Below are positions 52,366 to 64,000 of a DNA stretch of 64,000 bases, piece by piece. Position numbers and translations under genes: made by a program. The DNA is from Apostichopus japonicus. Lineage: Eukaryota > Echinodermata > Holothuroidea > Aspidochirotida > Stichopodidae. The notes below the pieces were generated by a model. The model was not told where the DNA came from. It ran no database searches and worked only from the letters and a program-made list of their open reading frames with translations. Position 1 is the first letter of the stretch. Each line of letters begins with the position of its first letter. The DNA lies in assembly GCF_037975245.1 (NCBI RefSeq), contig NC_092576.1:7685501-7749500 (forward strand), written 5' to 3'.

Positions 52366-54053
52366 GATGGAAATTGATGTGTAGCCTTGAACACATCATG
52401 AAACACTCGAACAAGATAATCCTGTCAGCCATCTCGAATCAATAACGACTCCTTCGCATTTCAGGTTCTCATTTCCTCTCTACTCCCAGATGCATTGTTG
52501 GAAACACGTTTTCTTTCTGAGAACAAACTTCTCTCTTCCTCTGTTCTTTTTTGTGGTTAAATAGTTTCCATTTTGTTAAGGTAAACGAACTTTAGAAATC
52601 CTTTGTCTTGAAATGAATGTACCATAAACAAAGGTGCCTCTCAAGCTAACTGTTTAAAGACTTTTAACTATAAAAAATGCAAAAATAAAAAAATAGAGTT
52701 GATATCGTAGTAATTGGAGCAGCCAGACAGATAATAAAACGAACGCAAAATTGATATTACCATAGTGATAATAATTTCTTAAATCACATACATTGTGTCG
52801 AAATATTGATGTGACATTATTTCAATTTGATATTTATTTTGTCTAAAGTTCGCTGCGTAAAGGAACATTAATGCAGCCGTATAGATACAAATATATATGT
52901 TATGGGTAACTTGAACATAACATAGAGTACACGTATATGTATAACATACACGTGCTATAAAATATATATGTATACAATATACTTAATACAGATTTTAAAC
53001 ATGGCTGTGTAAAGTACATGTGTGTAATACATGTATAAATGAAACATATATTTCACATATACATATATATGTATGTACACTATGTATGTAAATGTACATA
53101 TATGTTATAGATAAGTTACACTTTATATATATAGTTACTACAGCATGTGTTAATACATTACACACTACAAGTATAGTGTAACAACAATATACTAACACTA
53201 CGATATGTATTTATGCCTTACTCCGTTAGGTGACTTATAGCTCTACATGGCGTCATATGTATAGGTGACTTGAAAATGAATTAAACTAGCTGTGTGTCCT
53301 GGTTAACATTAGAAGAACGTGTTTCACTTTTGCATACAACGCAATCATATAACTATTGGACTCATTAAATACAGATTTTCCTCGCCTATAAAACAGCAAA
53401 TATACATGTGTTAATAATCTACACAGTTAAAGGCACTGCAACGATTTCCAACAATAAAGATTACACCCTTGCATGGGTAGATAATGCTATAGATACAGAA
53501 TATAACGACTTGTTTTCATTAAGTGGTATGGATTTTAACTTCTTTGCATTTTCGCTAACAGTAGGAAAATGCGTTTCCCTTCCCCTTCCCCCTTCCCCCC
53601 TCCCCCACCCCTCTCTCTTTGTTGTCTTACTTACTCCTTACTTAACAAAAAAAAAAGAGACAAATTGAATAGCATTTTAATTAAAACCTCAAGTGTTCAA
53701 TGTAGCTTGGTATGCTACAGTTACTTTGTCAACCTATTTAATATTTTGCATTTTATAAAAAATCTACAAAGAGTTAATAACCTACTATCGCTTAATTGCT
53801 TGTTTCCAATAAAAAGTGCCCATTTCCTTTATTAAATTGCACTTTTCATTAATGAAATCGTTTCCATTTGTTTGTAACTAAAAGCTGTCCTCTCCACGTA
53901 AAATGAAAAAGAAAGCTTGAATTAAATAAAAGTTAGGCGCAATTGTTGAAAACCGTTCAAATACTTGAGTCTGTGCTGTAGAATGTCCTGTGGATTGATT
54001 TTGAATGGGAGTTTTTAAGAGGGAGATAATTTTGCTGTTTTCCGACGCCTCTT

Positions 54054-54315
54054 GCTCCACAGCTTCCCCCTCCAGCACCTCCTCCCGTCACCTCTCTCCC
54101 CACACATCTCTCCATATACCTTCTCCCCTCAACTCTTAAATAATACTTCCCTCCTTATATCTCCCTCTCTCATTTCTTTCCAAACACCAATCTCTGCAAA
54201 CCTTTCTGTCCACTGTTCTTTGCCCTCACCTGTTTTCTGCGCCTCCCTCTCTCTCTCTCTATACGCTTCACTCCTCACCCCACCCCACACCCCCCACACC
54301 CCCCACCATCACCAC
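54054..54315. repeat. C/T-rich low-complexity block
   Basis: About 260 bp dominated by C and T, ending in a ccccaccccacacccc-type run. Ser/Pro-rich ORFs here are composition artefacts. Confidence 0.75.
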
Positions 54316-54956
54316 ATGAGGACATAAAACACTTATGATTTTATGATATTCTTCACCTGATGAAAGTTTATTTCAGAGAGCATCCCTTATCTCTACTATT
54401 CCAACTAAGACATCTGCTTTGGCTGCAGATATGGGAATATAAATGCAATATATTCACAGTCCTATAGTGTAGCTTGCTGCGTTTTAAAACGAGTATATAA
54501 TCCTCGGATATCAATCACTTTATCACAGATTATATTCAATCGCTCAATCATATCGTTCCTGTACACACGTCACTGCTTTCTAAACCAAGTGGACTTAGTG
54601 TTTGAAACAATATAGATTACGTTACCATTAAAACAAACGATATGGTACATATTGGCGTTAGTTATCAGTCACTCTATCACTGTCATTAGCCATGTTTTTG
54701 CGTTCTTCAAACCTCTTCTTGTCATTGTACTTTATGAAAAACTTTCAAAATATGAAGTTTGACTCTACAAGTTTCAAGCATTGCTTCTTCACAAATGTAG
54801 TGGGCGCTATTTGTTAAGATTACTCCCCTTATATATAAAAACAACGATTCAATTGTTCTCTTCCTGCTGCAAGAGTGCTCAATACGTAGAAGTAGAGCAA
54901 TATTATAGTATAGTCTACCTATACGGTAACTTACAGCATGTTGTTATTGGAGTTAC

Positions 54957-55340
54957 TGTACTGTACAGTACAGTTAAGTATAGTACCGTACTGTATACTG
55001 ATCTGCACTGTACTGTACTGTACTGTACGATACAGTACAGTACTTTATTGTACCGTACCGTACTGATCTGCACTGTTCTGTACTGTACTGTACTGTAATG
55101 TACTGTACTGTACGATACAGTACAGTACTTTATAGTACCGCACCGTACTGATCTGCACTGTTCTGTACTGTAATGTACTGTACTGTACAATACAGTAGAG
55201 TACTTTATAGTACCGTACCGTACCGTACTCATCTGCACTGTTCTGTACTGTACTGACTGTACTGTACGATACAGTACAGTACTTTATAGTACCGTACTGT
55301 ACCGTGCTGATCTGCACTGTTCTGTACTATACTTTACTGT
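54957..55340. repeat. GTACT/GTACC palindromic satellite
   Basis: The stretch is built almost entirely from gtact, gtacc and gtacagtac words, which are self-complementary. A longer unit marked by atctgcactg recurs at about 55000, 55065, 55150, 55230 and 55309. Tyr/Ser/Thr/Val-rich ORFs appear on both strands for this reason. Confidence 0.88.
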
Positions 55341-56432
55341 ACTTGGAAGGACATCAGTAGCAGCAGATAACATTGACTAATGCGTTGTTGCACTAAGCCT
55401 ATACCTAACATATATGGAGGATGTGATTGCAGTTTTAGTTGCTCTCATGGTTCTGCTATAAATAATGTGTAAAATCGGAAGTAATACTAGGATTCATTAA
55501 GGAGTTTTTGAAGTGTCATCCCTCATTTAATTTTTCCCGTCAAGAGCTTAACTGGTTGTATTAGGTTTCATTCCTCTCGGGATGCAAGTAATTTTTTTTA
55601 CGAATACTAAAAAAGAAAAAACAAAGAGGTGGAAAAAAAAACTACGAGCAAAAATATTTTAAATCTTTCTTCGGCAAACTAGATAGTATTTCGTATTTTG
55701 ACCGAAGGAAAGCATATCAGTGTGTTTTAATGCAACCACCAAGACTCTAACGTCTTCGTGTTTATAATGAACATCGGGGAAAAAGATACAGCAAATGATA
55801 AGAAAAAACATAAAATTACAAGTGGAAGAAGATAAGTGGGTATCATGTACCCTAACTTATAAATATATATATATACCAATGGCCCAAGGAAAGTAGTAGT
55901 GTAAAGTACTGTACGCCAGAATCTCATTAAGCATCTTGATAATATAAAGTATTGTGATATTGTTCTCGAAGTGACTGTGAGGTCAATATATGAAACTCAA
56001 TCCTTCTATACGTCTTAAGTATTTGGCTCTTTCATATTTTAACTGAAGATTTACTTTTTGTTTTGGCCATTCATGACTTTAAGGGAATATTCCAGTAGCA
56101 GATAATAAATAGACAATATGAAGAATTATATTTTATATATAAGGTGAAAACATAATTTGAATCTTTGTTCCTAACTCAAGGGTATTGCTGTTTGAATGTA
56201 AACTGTGTTTTCTAGAATTAACCCTTCAATTCCGTTTGTGGTTTGGTCATAACAGCGCATTGAGACTTAAGTGTGTATTTGCGCTCTATAAGAACTGTGT
56301 ATTATTATTATTATTATAACTGGAACATTCATAATGAGAAACTCCCTAAGAGCAGATGATGGTATATGTTTAGTTAGATATTCGGTGTAGAAAACAATAG
56401 CGAAGAATGAGGATGTTATGACAACTCTATGA

Positions 56433-56437
<5 letters not shown>

Positions 56438-56490
<53 letters not shown>
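56438..56490. repeat. (AT)n microsatellite
   Basis: About 53 bp of pure alternating AT, directly before the perfect hairpin. Confidence 0.9.
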
Positions 56491-56494
<4 letters not shown>

Positions 56495-56559
56495 TAAGTG
56501 ATTGGAAGTAAAACAGCCAATGTTTGGTTTTGGCTGTTTTACTTCCAATCACTTACCTA
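56491..56559. repeat. Perfect hairpin, 30-bp arms and 9-base loop
   Basis: 56491-56520 and 56530-56559 are exact reverse complements (starting taggtaagtgattggaagta). They lie beside (AT)n. It could be a foldback transposon remnant or retroelement end in inverted orientation. Confidence 0.92.
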
Positions 56560-56640
56560 ATTCAATTATTGTATCTCACTCGAGATCCAGCCTTTCTCTA
56601 AATGCAGCATAGTTGTTTAACAGTTTTTCCGTTATTCCCA

Positions 56641-56793
<153 letters not shown>

Positions 56794-57736
56794 GTACCTC
56801 TACGGTAAATGTAAAAAGCATTGTCAACTAATAACTAGAACAGTCGTCAGAGAAAACAGTAGGAATGGAGGGTGTGGGAGGGTCTACCATTCAACCTCTG
56901 CCCGAACCGCCATCCACCCCCCCCCCCCACCCCGTCCTGTCTTCTCCTTTGCATACACCCTGAAACATCGAATTAAAATACTCCGTCACCCAGCTTTTCA
57001 ATCTCCACCATATACCAATCCTACAGTTTCAACCCGAAACAAAGTAACCTGGTTAAGGTCACAGACCTTTGTATGCCACGAAAATATAATTAATTTAAAA
57101 GCTGTTTAACTCAGGAACGACGTCTCATCACGAAAGTGCGTACTCGAAGGTCGTAGGCAGTGAATGAATTTTTGTGACGTAATATTTATTTCCTTCAATA
57201 AAACATAAAACTTTTAGTCTCAATTTATTACAGACTCTCGCCAGATCTATCAAAGACTGTTTAGAAGAAATCCAAAGTAGTTAAGAAACTATTAAAGGAA
57301 ATAAGAAAACCTAGTTCATCATCTGTTTCTAAGATGAATAAACATAGAGACTTAAAATGACAGATGATGTATAGAGAGGTTATTAACAGATGAAGCGATG
57401 CGGAGAATAATTTCAAAATTGTTAGTTTGCATTCTTGTGATAGCTCAAAGTCGTAAGTGAACAGATATGCGAGTGCATTCAACCTTCAGCATTTAAATAA
57501 TCACTTCTTCATGGTGACAATTAACATATTGAAAATAGATATGACAGTAGATTGTATGATAATATTCATAGTGAACAAATGTGACAGTTAATCAGAAATA
57601 TTACCATCACGTGGGTGTATATGACAGCACCTTGCACGTGATGAAACTCCAACACAAAATGAAATGTGACAGTACCTTGGTGATAGTGTTCAATTGAACA
57701 TTTGTTACAGCCTATCGGAATGATCATCTTTTGAAT

Positions 57737-57740
<4 letters not shown>

Positions 57741-57812
<72 letters not shown>
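57741..57812. repeat. (AT)n microsatellite
   Basis: About 72 bp of alternating AT, followed by ggcgcggatcagg. Confidence 0.9.
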
Positions 57813-57813
<1 letters not shown>

Positions 57814-57993
57814 GGCGCGGATCAGGTTGAAGGTTCTCACCAGCCTCCCCTCCCCCCAACAACACCTATCCAAACCGATTATTGACATAGCTAATATAGC
57901 CTTAATATGCATTGGTGGCGGGGGGGGGGGGGGGACCCACACCCCTTTAAGTCCCTTTTAAGGACTCTAGGCCACCCCCCCCCCAAAAAAAGG

Positions 57994-57996
<3 letters not shown>

Positions 57997-58052
<56 letters not shown>

Positions 58053-58156
58053 CATATATTTGTATACATATATATATATATATATACAAATATATATATA
58101 TATATATATATACAAATACAAATATATATATATATCTATATATATATATGTGTGTA

Positions 58157-58221
<65 letters not shown>
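57997..58221. repeat. (AT)n microsatellite, interrupted
   Basis: About 225 bp of alternating AT with acaaat and gtgtgt interruptions. A run of C and A precedes it. Confidence 0.9.
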
Positions 58222-58224
<3 letters not shown>

Positions 58225-58378
58225 GCACATTGCACGATATACAAAATATACAATATATATATATATGGCAACACATCGTACGATATACAGTATATACAAT
58301 ATATATGGCAGCACATTTGAAAATATACCGAATATACAATATATATATATATATGGCAGCACATTGTAGGATACACGA
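58222..58378. repeat. About 45-bp AT-rich tandem repeat, 4 copies
   Basis: The word gcagcacatt or gcaacacatc is followed by a short variable part, atatac and (AT)n, four times in a row. Confidence 0.75.
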
Positions 58379-59510
58379 TTTTGTTCATAGTGAACGAGTT
58401 TTGATTTGCACTAACATTATACCAGTTCTGTCACATATTCAAGAAACATGAACCTTATACTGATAACTTCCTGCATAGAACATTTTATTTGCAAATTACC
58501 TTATATTGAAACTTTTTGTCTAATGAACAAGTGTGATAACATATTCATAATAATCGTATTCATGACAATCCTCCAGAATTATCATGGTATTATTTCCCCT
58601 CTCAATAAAAACCAAGTATATGCCGTCTTCCTCGTAACAAAAAACAACTCCATGTTTACACTATAACGCGCACTTGTATCTTATTTCATTTTTTTACTAA
58701 AATGGCATTTTTTTCTTGTCTGAAGTATGATATTTTCTCTGCGTCTTTGCGAGAAACATGACACGTCATTATGACATAATTATCATAGATTTGTCAGATA
58801 TTAGTCTGCAAAGCCGTTTTTTATTATGATTATTTCCGTCATTTACTAACAGAAGACATTTATTACGAAATATTTATTTCCACTTTCGTAGTTGATAAGC
58901 CAGATATTGGGGAATTTCCCATGAGGCATTGCGACTACTTCACAAGAAGGACCAAGTCTAGTTTTTGTCATTAAATTTCTTATACTTTATATGTATGTGT
59001 GTGAATAATGCATTTTCAGAAATACCAGCTCTGACAATTTTACTATCTTTGTTAGGAAGTTTGTTATGATTTTTGGAATCGAATTTCTGTAAATACATAC
59101 TTCATGGTTTCATATATATCGGGAAGGTCAACGACCAGAATAAATTAGCCACAGACATTTACTTCAAAAACGAAAAAGTGAAAGGTTCAGTGTATTAGTT
59201 ATGAGAGAGAAAAACAGTCATAGTGGTTTTGAAAAATATATACTTGACTATAATGAGGATATCTGCAAAATGTTGTCTGTAATTTTTTAGATCTTTGAAC
59301 TTGAAAATGTCTCTAAAACAATTGGAACATATTCTGCTGACACAGTTAGTATATTAAACTTCATTTTAAACTTATATTTGTCATGATTAAATATAAAAAA
59401 GTTACTAATGATGGTTTAGAAGAGGAAAAATCTTCTCACCCACGACTTTCACAACTTAAACCTCAGATCCGTATACATCGCAAGTCGCATATTGCCTTCC
59501 CCGCACCCAC

Positions 59511-59892
59511 CCAGTTGGGACAATTTTTTCTATACTGTTGTGTCATGTTCCGCTTTCAGAGCATTCGTGTCAGTACGAGCAGTATGAATATCATGTTTCC
59601 ATCAAACCAAGGTTAGGAACTGTTTGTACTGTCAGTGGGAGTGCTTTGAAGCAAGATACGAGAGGACAGTATATAATGGTATTAGCATGAGAATCAGATA
59701 AAGGTTAGGAACTGTTTGTACTGCCAGTGCGAGTGCTTTGAAGCATGATACGAGAGGACAGTATATAGTGGTATTAGCATTAGAATCAGATAGAGGTAAG
59801 GAACTGTTTGTACTGTCAAAACCAGCGCTTGGAAGCATGATATTGTAGTACAGTTTAGAGAGGTATTAGCATTTGGAAATTGTCCCAACTGG
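59511..59892. repeat. 16-bp inverted repeat flanking a 92-bp three-copy array
   Basis: ccagttgggacaattt at 59511-59526 is the exact reverse complement of 59877-59892. Between them, from 59609, three 92-bp copies share gaactgtttgtactg, gtgctttgaagcatgatac and gaggacagtatata. The copies start at 59609, 59701 and 59793. Confidence 0.85.
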
Positions 59893-61214
59893 TTGTTCCC
59901 TACGTTGTGATATATAGTAACGGTTAGTATAGAAAGAACAAGTGTTGCATGAAATGATGTCGTGTCACACTCTTCGTTGCATTCACTGTATTTTATCTTT
60001 TCCTACCAGGATTTATATGATCATGTGTGATTTCTCGCCTGAAGTCACAGACACATCAATCAATAACTTAATTATATTTATTTGTATCAAGCTTGAAATT
60101 TCACACTAACTGATTTAATGTTTCAGTTTATATTTTCTTCTGTCTTATGTTATCTTCTTTCCTGCTGCCTTTTTTCAATCTTGTTTTTTCTATCTTTAGT
60201 GAATTTAAATGAATATACGACCCTAAGAGCTGAAATGTTTACGACTTTCACTTAATCTCGTCATGTTAAGGGATACACTTATCAACTTCTCAATAACTCT
60301 TGAGGGTCTTATTTTAATTTTTGACTACGAGCTGGTAATTAAAATCTGAGAATTATCACATATAACAAATTAGATACATTTATGAATTATTCCATGCAGT
60401 ACAAATCGGGAAGAAAAAGGGAACTTTACATTAATTTCCTCGTCTAATCGTCGTCACGGTATGTGTAATATTTTAACGTAGATAAGTTGTGATATATGTT
60501 TAAATATGCAGCAAGGAGCTCGCCACATGACAACATTTATCGGATATTACTGTATACGTCCAAAAGAGCCGACTAGAATAGAAAAAAACAGAAGAGGGAC
60601 ATATAAGGAAGTTTTAGAGGGAAGTTACAGATTATGCCGGAAGTAGTCTGCAACTCATAAATTAAATTGTTGCGTCAATAGGGCTGTCAAGGCGGAAACA
60701 GTATAAGCGCCGCAACGAATAACGTTGTGGCTACAGTTTGTAACATGGTGAGGGAGAATATGCAATCCCCTTTCTTTATTATTTTTATTATTTATTTATA
60801 GTATTTAGTATTTATTAGCACAATCATGCGTTTAGACCAAAAAAAGGGGGGAACCCCATTCCCCGTTACAAACAGAGTCAGCTTCAACGACCCCAGGGCC
60901 ACACCCGTAATTTGTAGAATCCTTGACCAGCTTCGAGCATTTCCACAAAGTTCCACCTCCCCCCTCCCTCCCCCCCCACCAGAATCAGTGAAGGAAATTA
61001 GGAATCTGCCCCCACTTTTAAAATCCTGACCTGTTATTCTAAAAACATGACAACGTGTTGCCGGGTTCGAAACTGAATGTTCTCTTTTATTCTTCTTATC
61101 AGTGCCGTTTCAACATATATATATATATATATAAATCCTGCAATACCTTCTGTTTTGAGTTATATTTTATTATTGTTGTTTATCATATGAGACATGTCTT
61201 ATTTATTGTTACAG

Positions 61215-61406
61215 GTCTATAAACAAAAGCTTTATGGACGCACATATGTCTGGCTTCTGCCTGGCTTGTACTCCAATAAATGGTGGACTAAAGCAGACAA
61301 TAGCACAGATTGTACTCCGGATCAGCTACACACAGCTCTAAAAGGGTACATCGGCACAGATATATTACCGTTGAGTACACGGTCGGAGAAGACCATTTCT
61401 GGATGG
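61215..61406 (+). CDS. GABBR2: GABBR2-like exon E (lobe 2 end)
   Basis: This 64-codon exon lies between atttattgttacag and tgg|gtaaga, phase 0 at both ends. It encodes VYKQKLYGRTYVWLLPGLYS, NKWWTKADNSTDCTPDQLHT and ALKGYIGTDILPLSTRSEKT, then ISGW. The YK..(L/M)YG..Y.W..PG(W/L)Y....WW block, the N-S-(T/S)-x-C-T sequon/cysteine and the (E/K)GYIG(V/T)D...PLS....KTISG block match the end of the second lobe, especially of subunit 2. The Asn-Ser-Thr sequon is likely glycosylated. The following exon, which should carry an 'AYDxxW' motif, was searched for by eye in 61407-64000 and not found. The gene therefore continues beyond the window or its next exon was missed. Confidence 0.92.
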
Positions 61407-64000
61407 GTAAGACATTTAAATTTATTGAGTGCACAAATCTACAGGTGGTAAAGCCAAGTTTGTCTCCACACAAGAAAAGTAGTGCTGGCCTTTAAAGCAC
61501 GTGTGTTTACAATCATACGGTGGCTGGTCAATTGATTAGATGCGCTCGAGAATGAATTATAATGTCAGTACTTGGTGTAGTTTATGCTATCTAGTAACAA
61601 ATTATTAATGCTCGAGTGAATTTGAGGAGGCCTGTTTTTCTATAGGCAGGCTAAACCATCATGTATATGGTCCTAATAATTTCCACCCAAAAACAATTCC
61701 CTGGTATTAAAATGACAATTAAAAGTGAAGTTTTCTTCTTATTTTTCTGTTGCTTATTTCTCATGTCAAAGCCTGTAATTTTATCATACCCACACAACAC
61801 TGTAGACTATCTATCATTAGACATGATCCTTGACATTGATAGCATGCCCTCATGAATTCACGCAATCACTTTCCTGAAAGAAAAGTAGACACATTCGCAA
61901 TTGCTTTTTTTTTACAACATCCGAGGGGAACTAGCCAATCAAAAACGGCAGTAATTGGAAGGACGATGAATAACGCAACTTTGAAAATTGAAGCTTTGAC
62001 CGGAAGGCTATGTGATGTAAAACTAAGAGCATCTGCAGACACACCAGGGATTAAAGGATAAATGGAGAAACAAATTCTGACTTTTTGTACTTATTTTTAG
62101 ATACAAAAAGGTGTCAATGCTCATGAAACTTACTCTATGAAGGGCTACCATATGGAATTAATACGACATCCAAGAGGCCATGAGTTTTAAAGTCAAGGTT
62201 CTTACTTATTGAAATTCCAAACGTTAGCTAACGGTGAAGGGAAAAAACGACACTTGCAGAACAGAAACAGAAATGACGGAACGATTAAAACTAGTTTGGA
62301 TAGGGACATCATGAATTCAGCAATAACCGACCCGTATGAGTTAAACCAACTGAATGAGGGGAGGCGGAAGGCGGGAGGGGGGATACATACCTGGTATGTG
62401 TGTGACAATACGTTATATGTATACATTTAGATCATAAGATGTCACAGTGAAAGGTTTCAGCGAACTCGCAATGGTTCCCTCTTATTTATCTGGAAATATC
62501 TACACTTAGGCTAAAATAATACTACGAGCATAATGTTATGCTATACATGTTAAGAACATTGATGTAGTTCTTAAAACATGGACAAAACCACCATTATAAC
62601 TTGTGAACATTTTGACGTTCCATGCCCGGTAATTGCCTCAACTTTATTGAAAGAGGATCGGCATGGTCGCCCTTTAGCGCTCATGCTGGCGCAATGATGA
62701 ATCTCTTTTTATTAGGATCGTTAAGCTGAGTTCGACGCGACTCTGAACCGGCAATGAAATGTATGCCGTATATACATTTAGTTGCTACGCAACGGTATCA
62801 TCGCGCCGTATAAGAATGCGCGTATTCAAATTTATCAGTTCATCTGCGCCCATGTAGATAGTGATATATTTACTAAATTGCAATGCTGCGCATTTTTGCG
62901 TCAACGCGCGCTACACGTTTCACGGTACTGTTTCGACACAAAGAAAAGCGTGTTGTCGGCTGGTGTTATATGTGTATACAGTAATGCTAATAGTTTCATA
63001 AACAAATCAACTACCAACGTTTTAATAGCATAGCGGTTAATTTGGTGTATAACAAACACCATGGCAACATTTGGACCAAGGCTTGAAATCGGTGAGTATT
63101 TTCTTCTGTTATTAAATATAAAAGAAAAGTATAAAAGTTCTTAAAATGGAAACGTGCTTTTACAAAGGTACTTTTCACGTTATAGGCCTAAATACCTACA
63201 ACCTATGACCTGGGACTAGGTCAGTGACGTGCAATACCATTGCAATGGTGGAGGGTTGCAAATTCCAAATATCCAACCAAGGATCCAGAATTTTCTAAAG
63301 GATGGCGTGTGGGTTTAGGGTTGTTGAAACAGACTCCAATATAAGTGTGAAGGGTGGGGGTGGGGTGGGGGTGGGGTGTTAAGAGTATTGTGAGAAAATA
63401 AACTTAAAAGTTAAGATGCCAAATACGTATTCTGAGGCATATTTAGACACTATAAATTAGGTCTATAAGTAGGTCAAAACTCAACATTGTATAAGAACTT
63501 CTGAGTTTTATATTGAGGTTGAAAAGTGATCTGTGACGCCATTACACCCTTGGGTCCGCTTCTGTGGTCTTGCTGGGCCACCAATAGTGGTGTAGACTAC
63601 CTTTTCCCCGACTGATTGTGAAATATTTCCACAGCTGAATCCCCTCTCCCCCCCCCCACACACACACACTCGTCAATGAATTAGAACTATAGGCCTAACA
63701 ACCTACCAAATGATATGTTCTTTATCTTCATTAAATCTAGGCCCAGACTATCACACATAGGTATAAGAATTATTTGTAAGGAGGAAATCTGAGTACTCCA
63801 TCATTATGAGAAATAAATATAACATACTTTTGGGAAGTTAATGGTATGGAGTACCACTTTGGAACCCTCCGCACCCCCACACCTCCCCCACCCACATTCA
63901 TCAGATTCGTTTGTCCGTGTCTAAAACTTGCTATCGCTGCCGTTCTGTATCCTATACTCAACCTATACTCTATTATTAATGGCATCAGTAATAATTATGA
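61407..64000 (+). other. GABBR2: Intron after exon E or 3' flank
   Basis: The donor gtaaga at 61407 begins an intron of at least 2594 bp. No further receptor exon was recognised. An acceptor-like attttttag near 62100 leads into 29 open codons without family similarity. A CpG-rich patch lies at 62620-62960, with a G-rich run near 63350-63378 and C-rich runs near 63650 and 63870. Confidence 0.7.
62620..63091 (+). promoter_or_regulatory. CpG-rich patch followed by possible first coding exon
   Basis: The patch is far richer in CpG than its surroundings (for example atcgcgccgtataagaatgc, gcgtcaacgcgcgctacacg). At 63061 an ATG in good context (aacaccATGG) opens eleven codons ending in atcg|gtgagt, a good donor at 63092. 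This could be the promoter and first exon of a nested gene or an alternative receptor start. There is no homology to test, and the evidence is weak. Confidence 0.2.

Noticed and set aside
57891-58388. Tyr/Ile-rich ORFs up to 165 codons
   Set aside because: Translations of alternating AT tracts. The same applies to all other Tyr-Ile ORFs in the window.
62100-62190. Next receptor exon after exon E
   Set aside because: An acceptor-like AG precedes 29 open codons, but they end in a stop and lack the expected AYDxxW motif.

Overview
The window is AT-rich eukaryotic DNA, most likely from a marine invertebrate deuterostome such as an echinoderm. The organism is inferred, not proven. The reasons are very long introns full of simple repeats, many minisatellites, a tRNA-derived SINE with an A box and a B box, palindromic miniature elements, and a spliced metabotropic receptor gene. 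There are no bacterial-style operons and no long uninterrupted gene.

The only gene I can support is on the + strand. Five exons (43401-43538, 45022-45213, 46949-47050, 49823-49888, 61215-61406) have clean AG/GT borders and join in frame. They give 230 residues from the middle of the extracellular Venus-flytrap domain of a GABA-B receptor, closest in motif to subunit 2. All five exons are multiples of three and every junction is phase 0. The signal peptide, start of the domain, seven-helix region and tail must lie outside the window or in exons I could not recognise.

Bases 1 to about 42870 hold no coding exon I can defend. They may be a very long 5' intron or intergenic DNA. They contain (AT)n tracts, a degenerate (AAT/GAT)n stretch, a tRNA-derived SINE (19232-19445), a TTAGTCGG/CCGACTAA inverted-motif cluster (20640-21000), an alternating 80/71-bp satellite (22737-23423), a 194-bp duplication (26752-27140), a 54-bp minisatellite (27362-28436) and a minus-strand tRNA-like sequence (31534-31623).

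The gene region has several unusual features. About four decoy copies of the first exon's acceptor and opening codons, each ending at the same in-frame stop, stand just upstream of that exon. A pure TCTCC array of about 529 bp ends 32 bases before the second exon. The third intron contains a hammerhead-ribozyme-like fold (core 47480-47525) inside a perfect 37-bp inverted repeat, next to a nested set of palindromic elements (47641-48395). The 11.3-kb fourth intron carries a GAC/GAG tract, six 185-bp repeats, a GTACT-type palindromic array, a perfect 30-bp hairpin and large (AT)n blocks. A CpG-rich patch near 62620-62960, followed by an ATG-plus-donor at 63061, might be an internal promoter, but this is weak.
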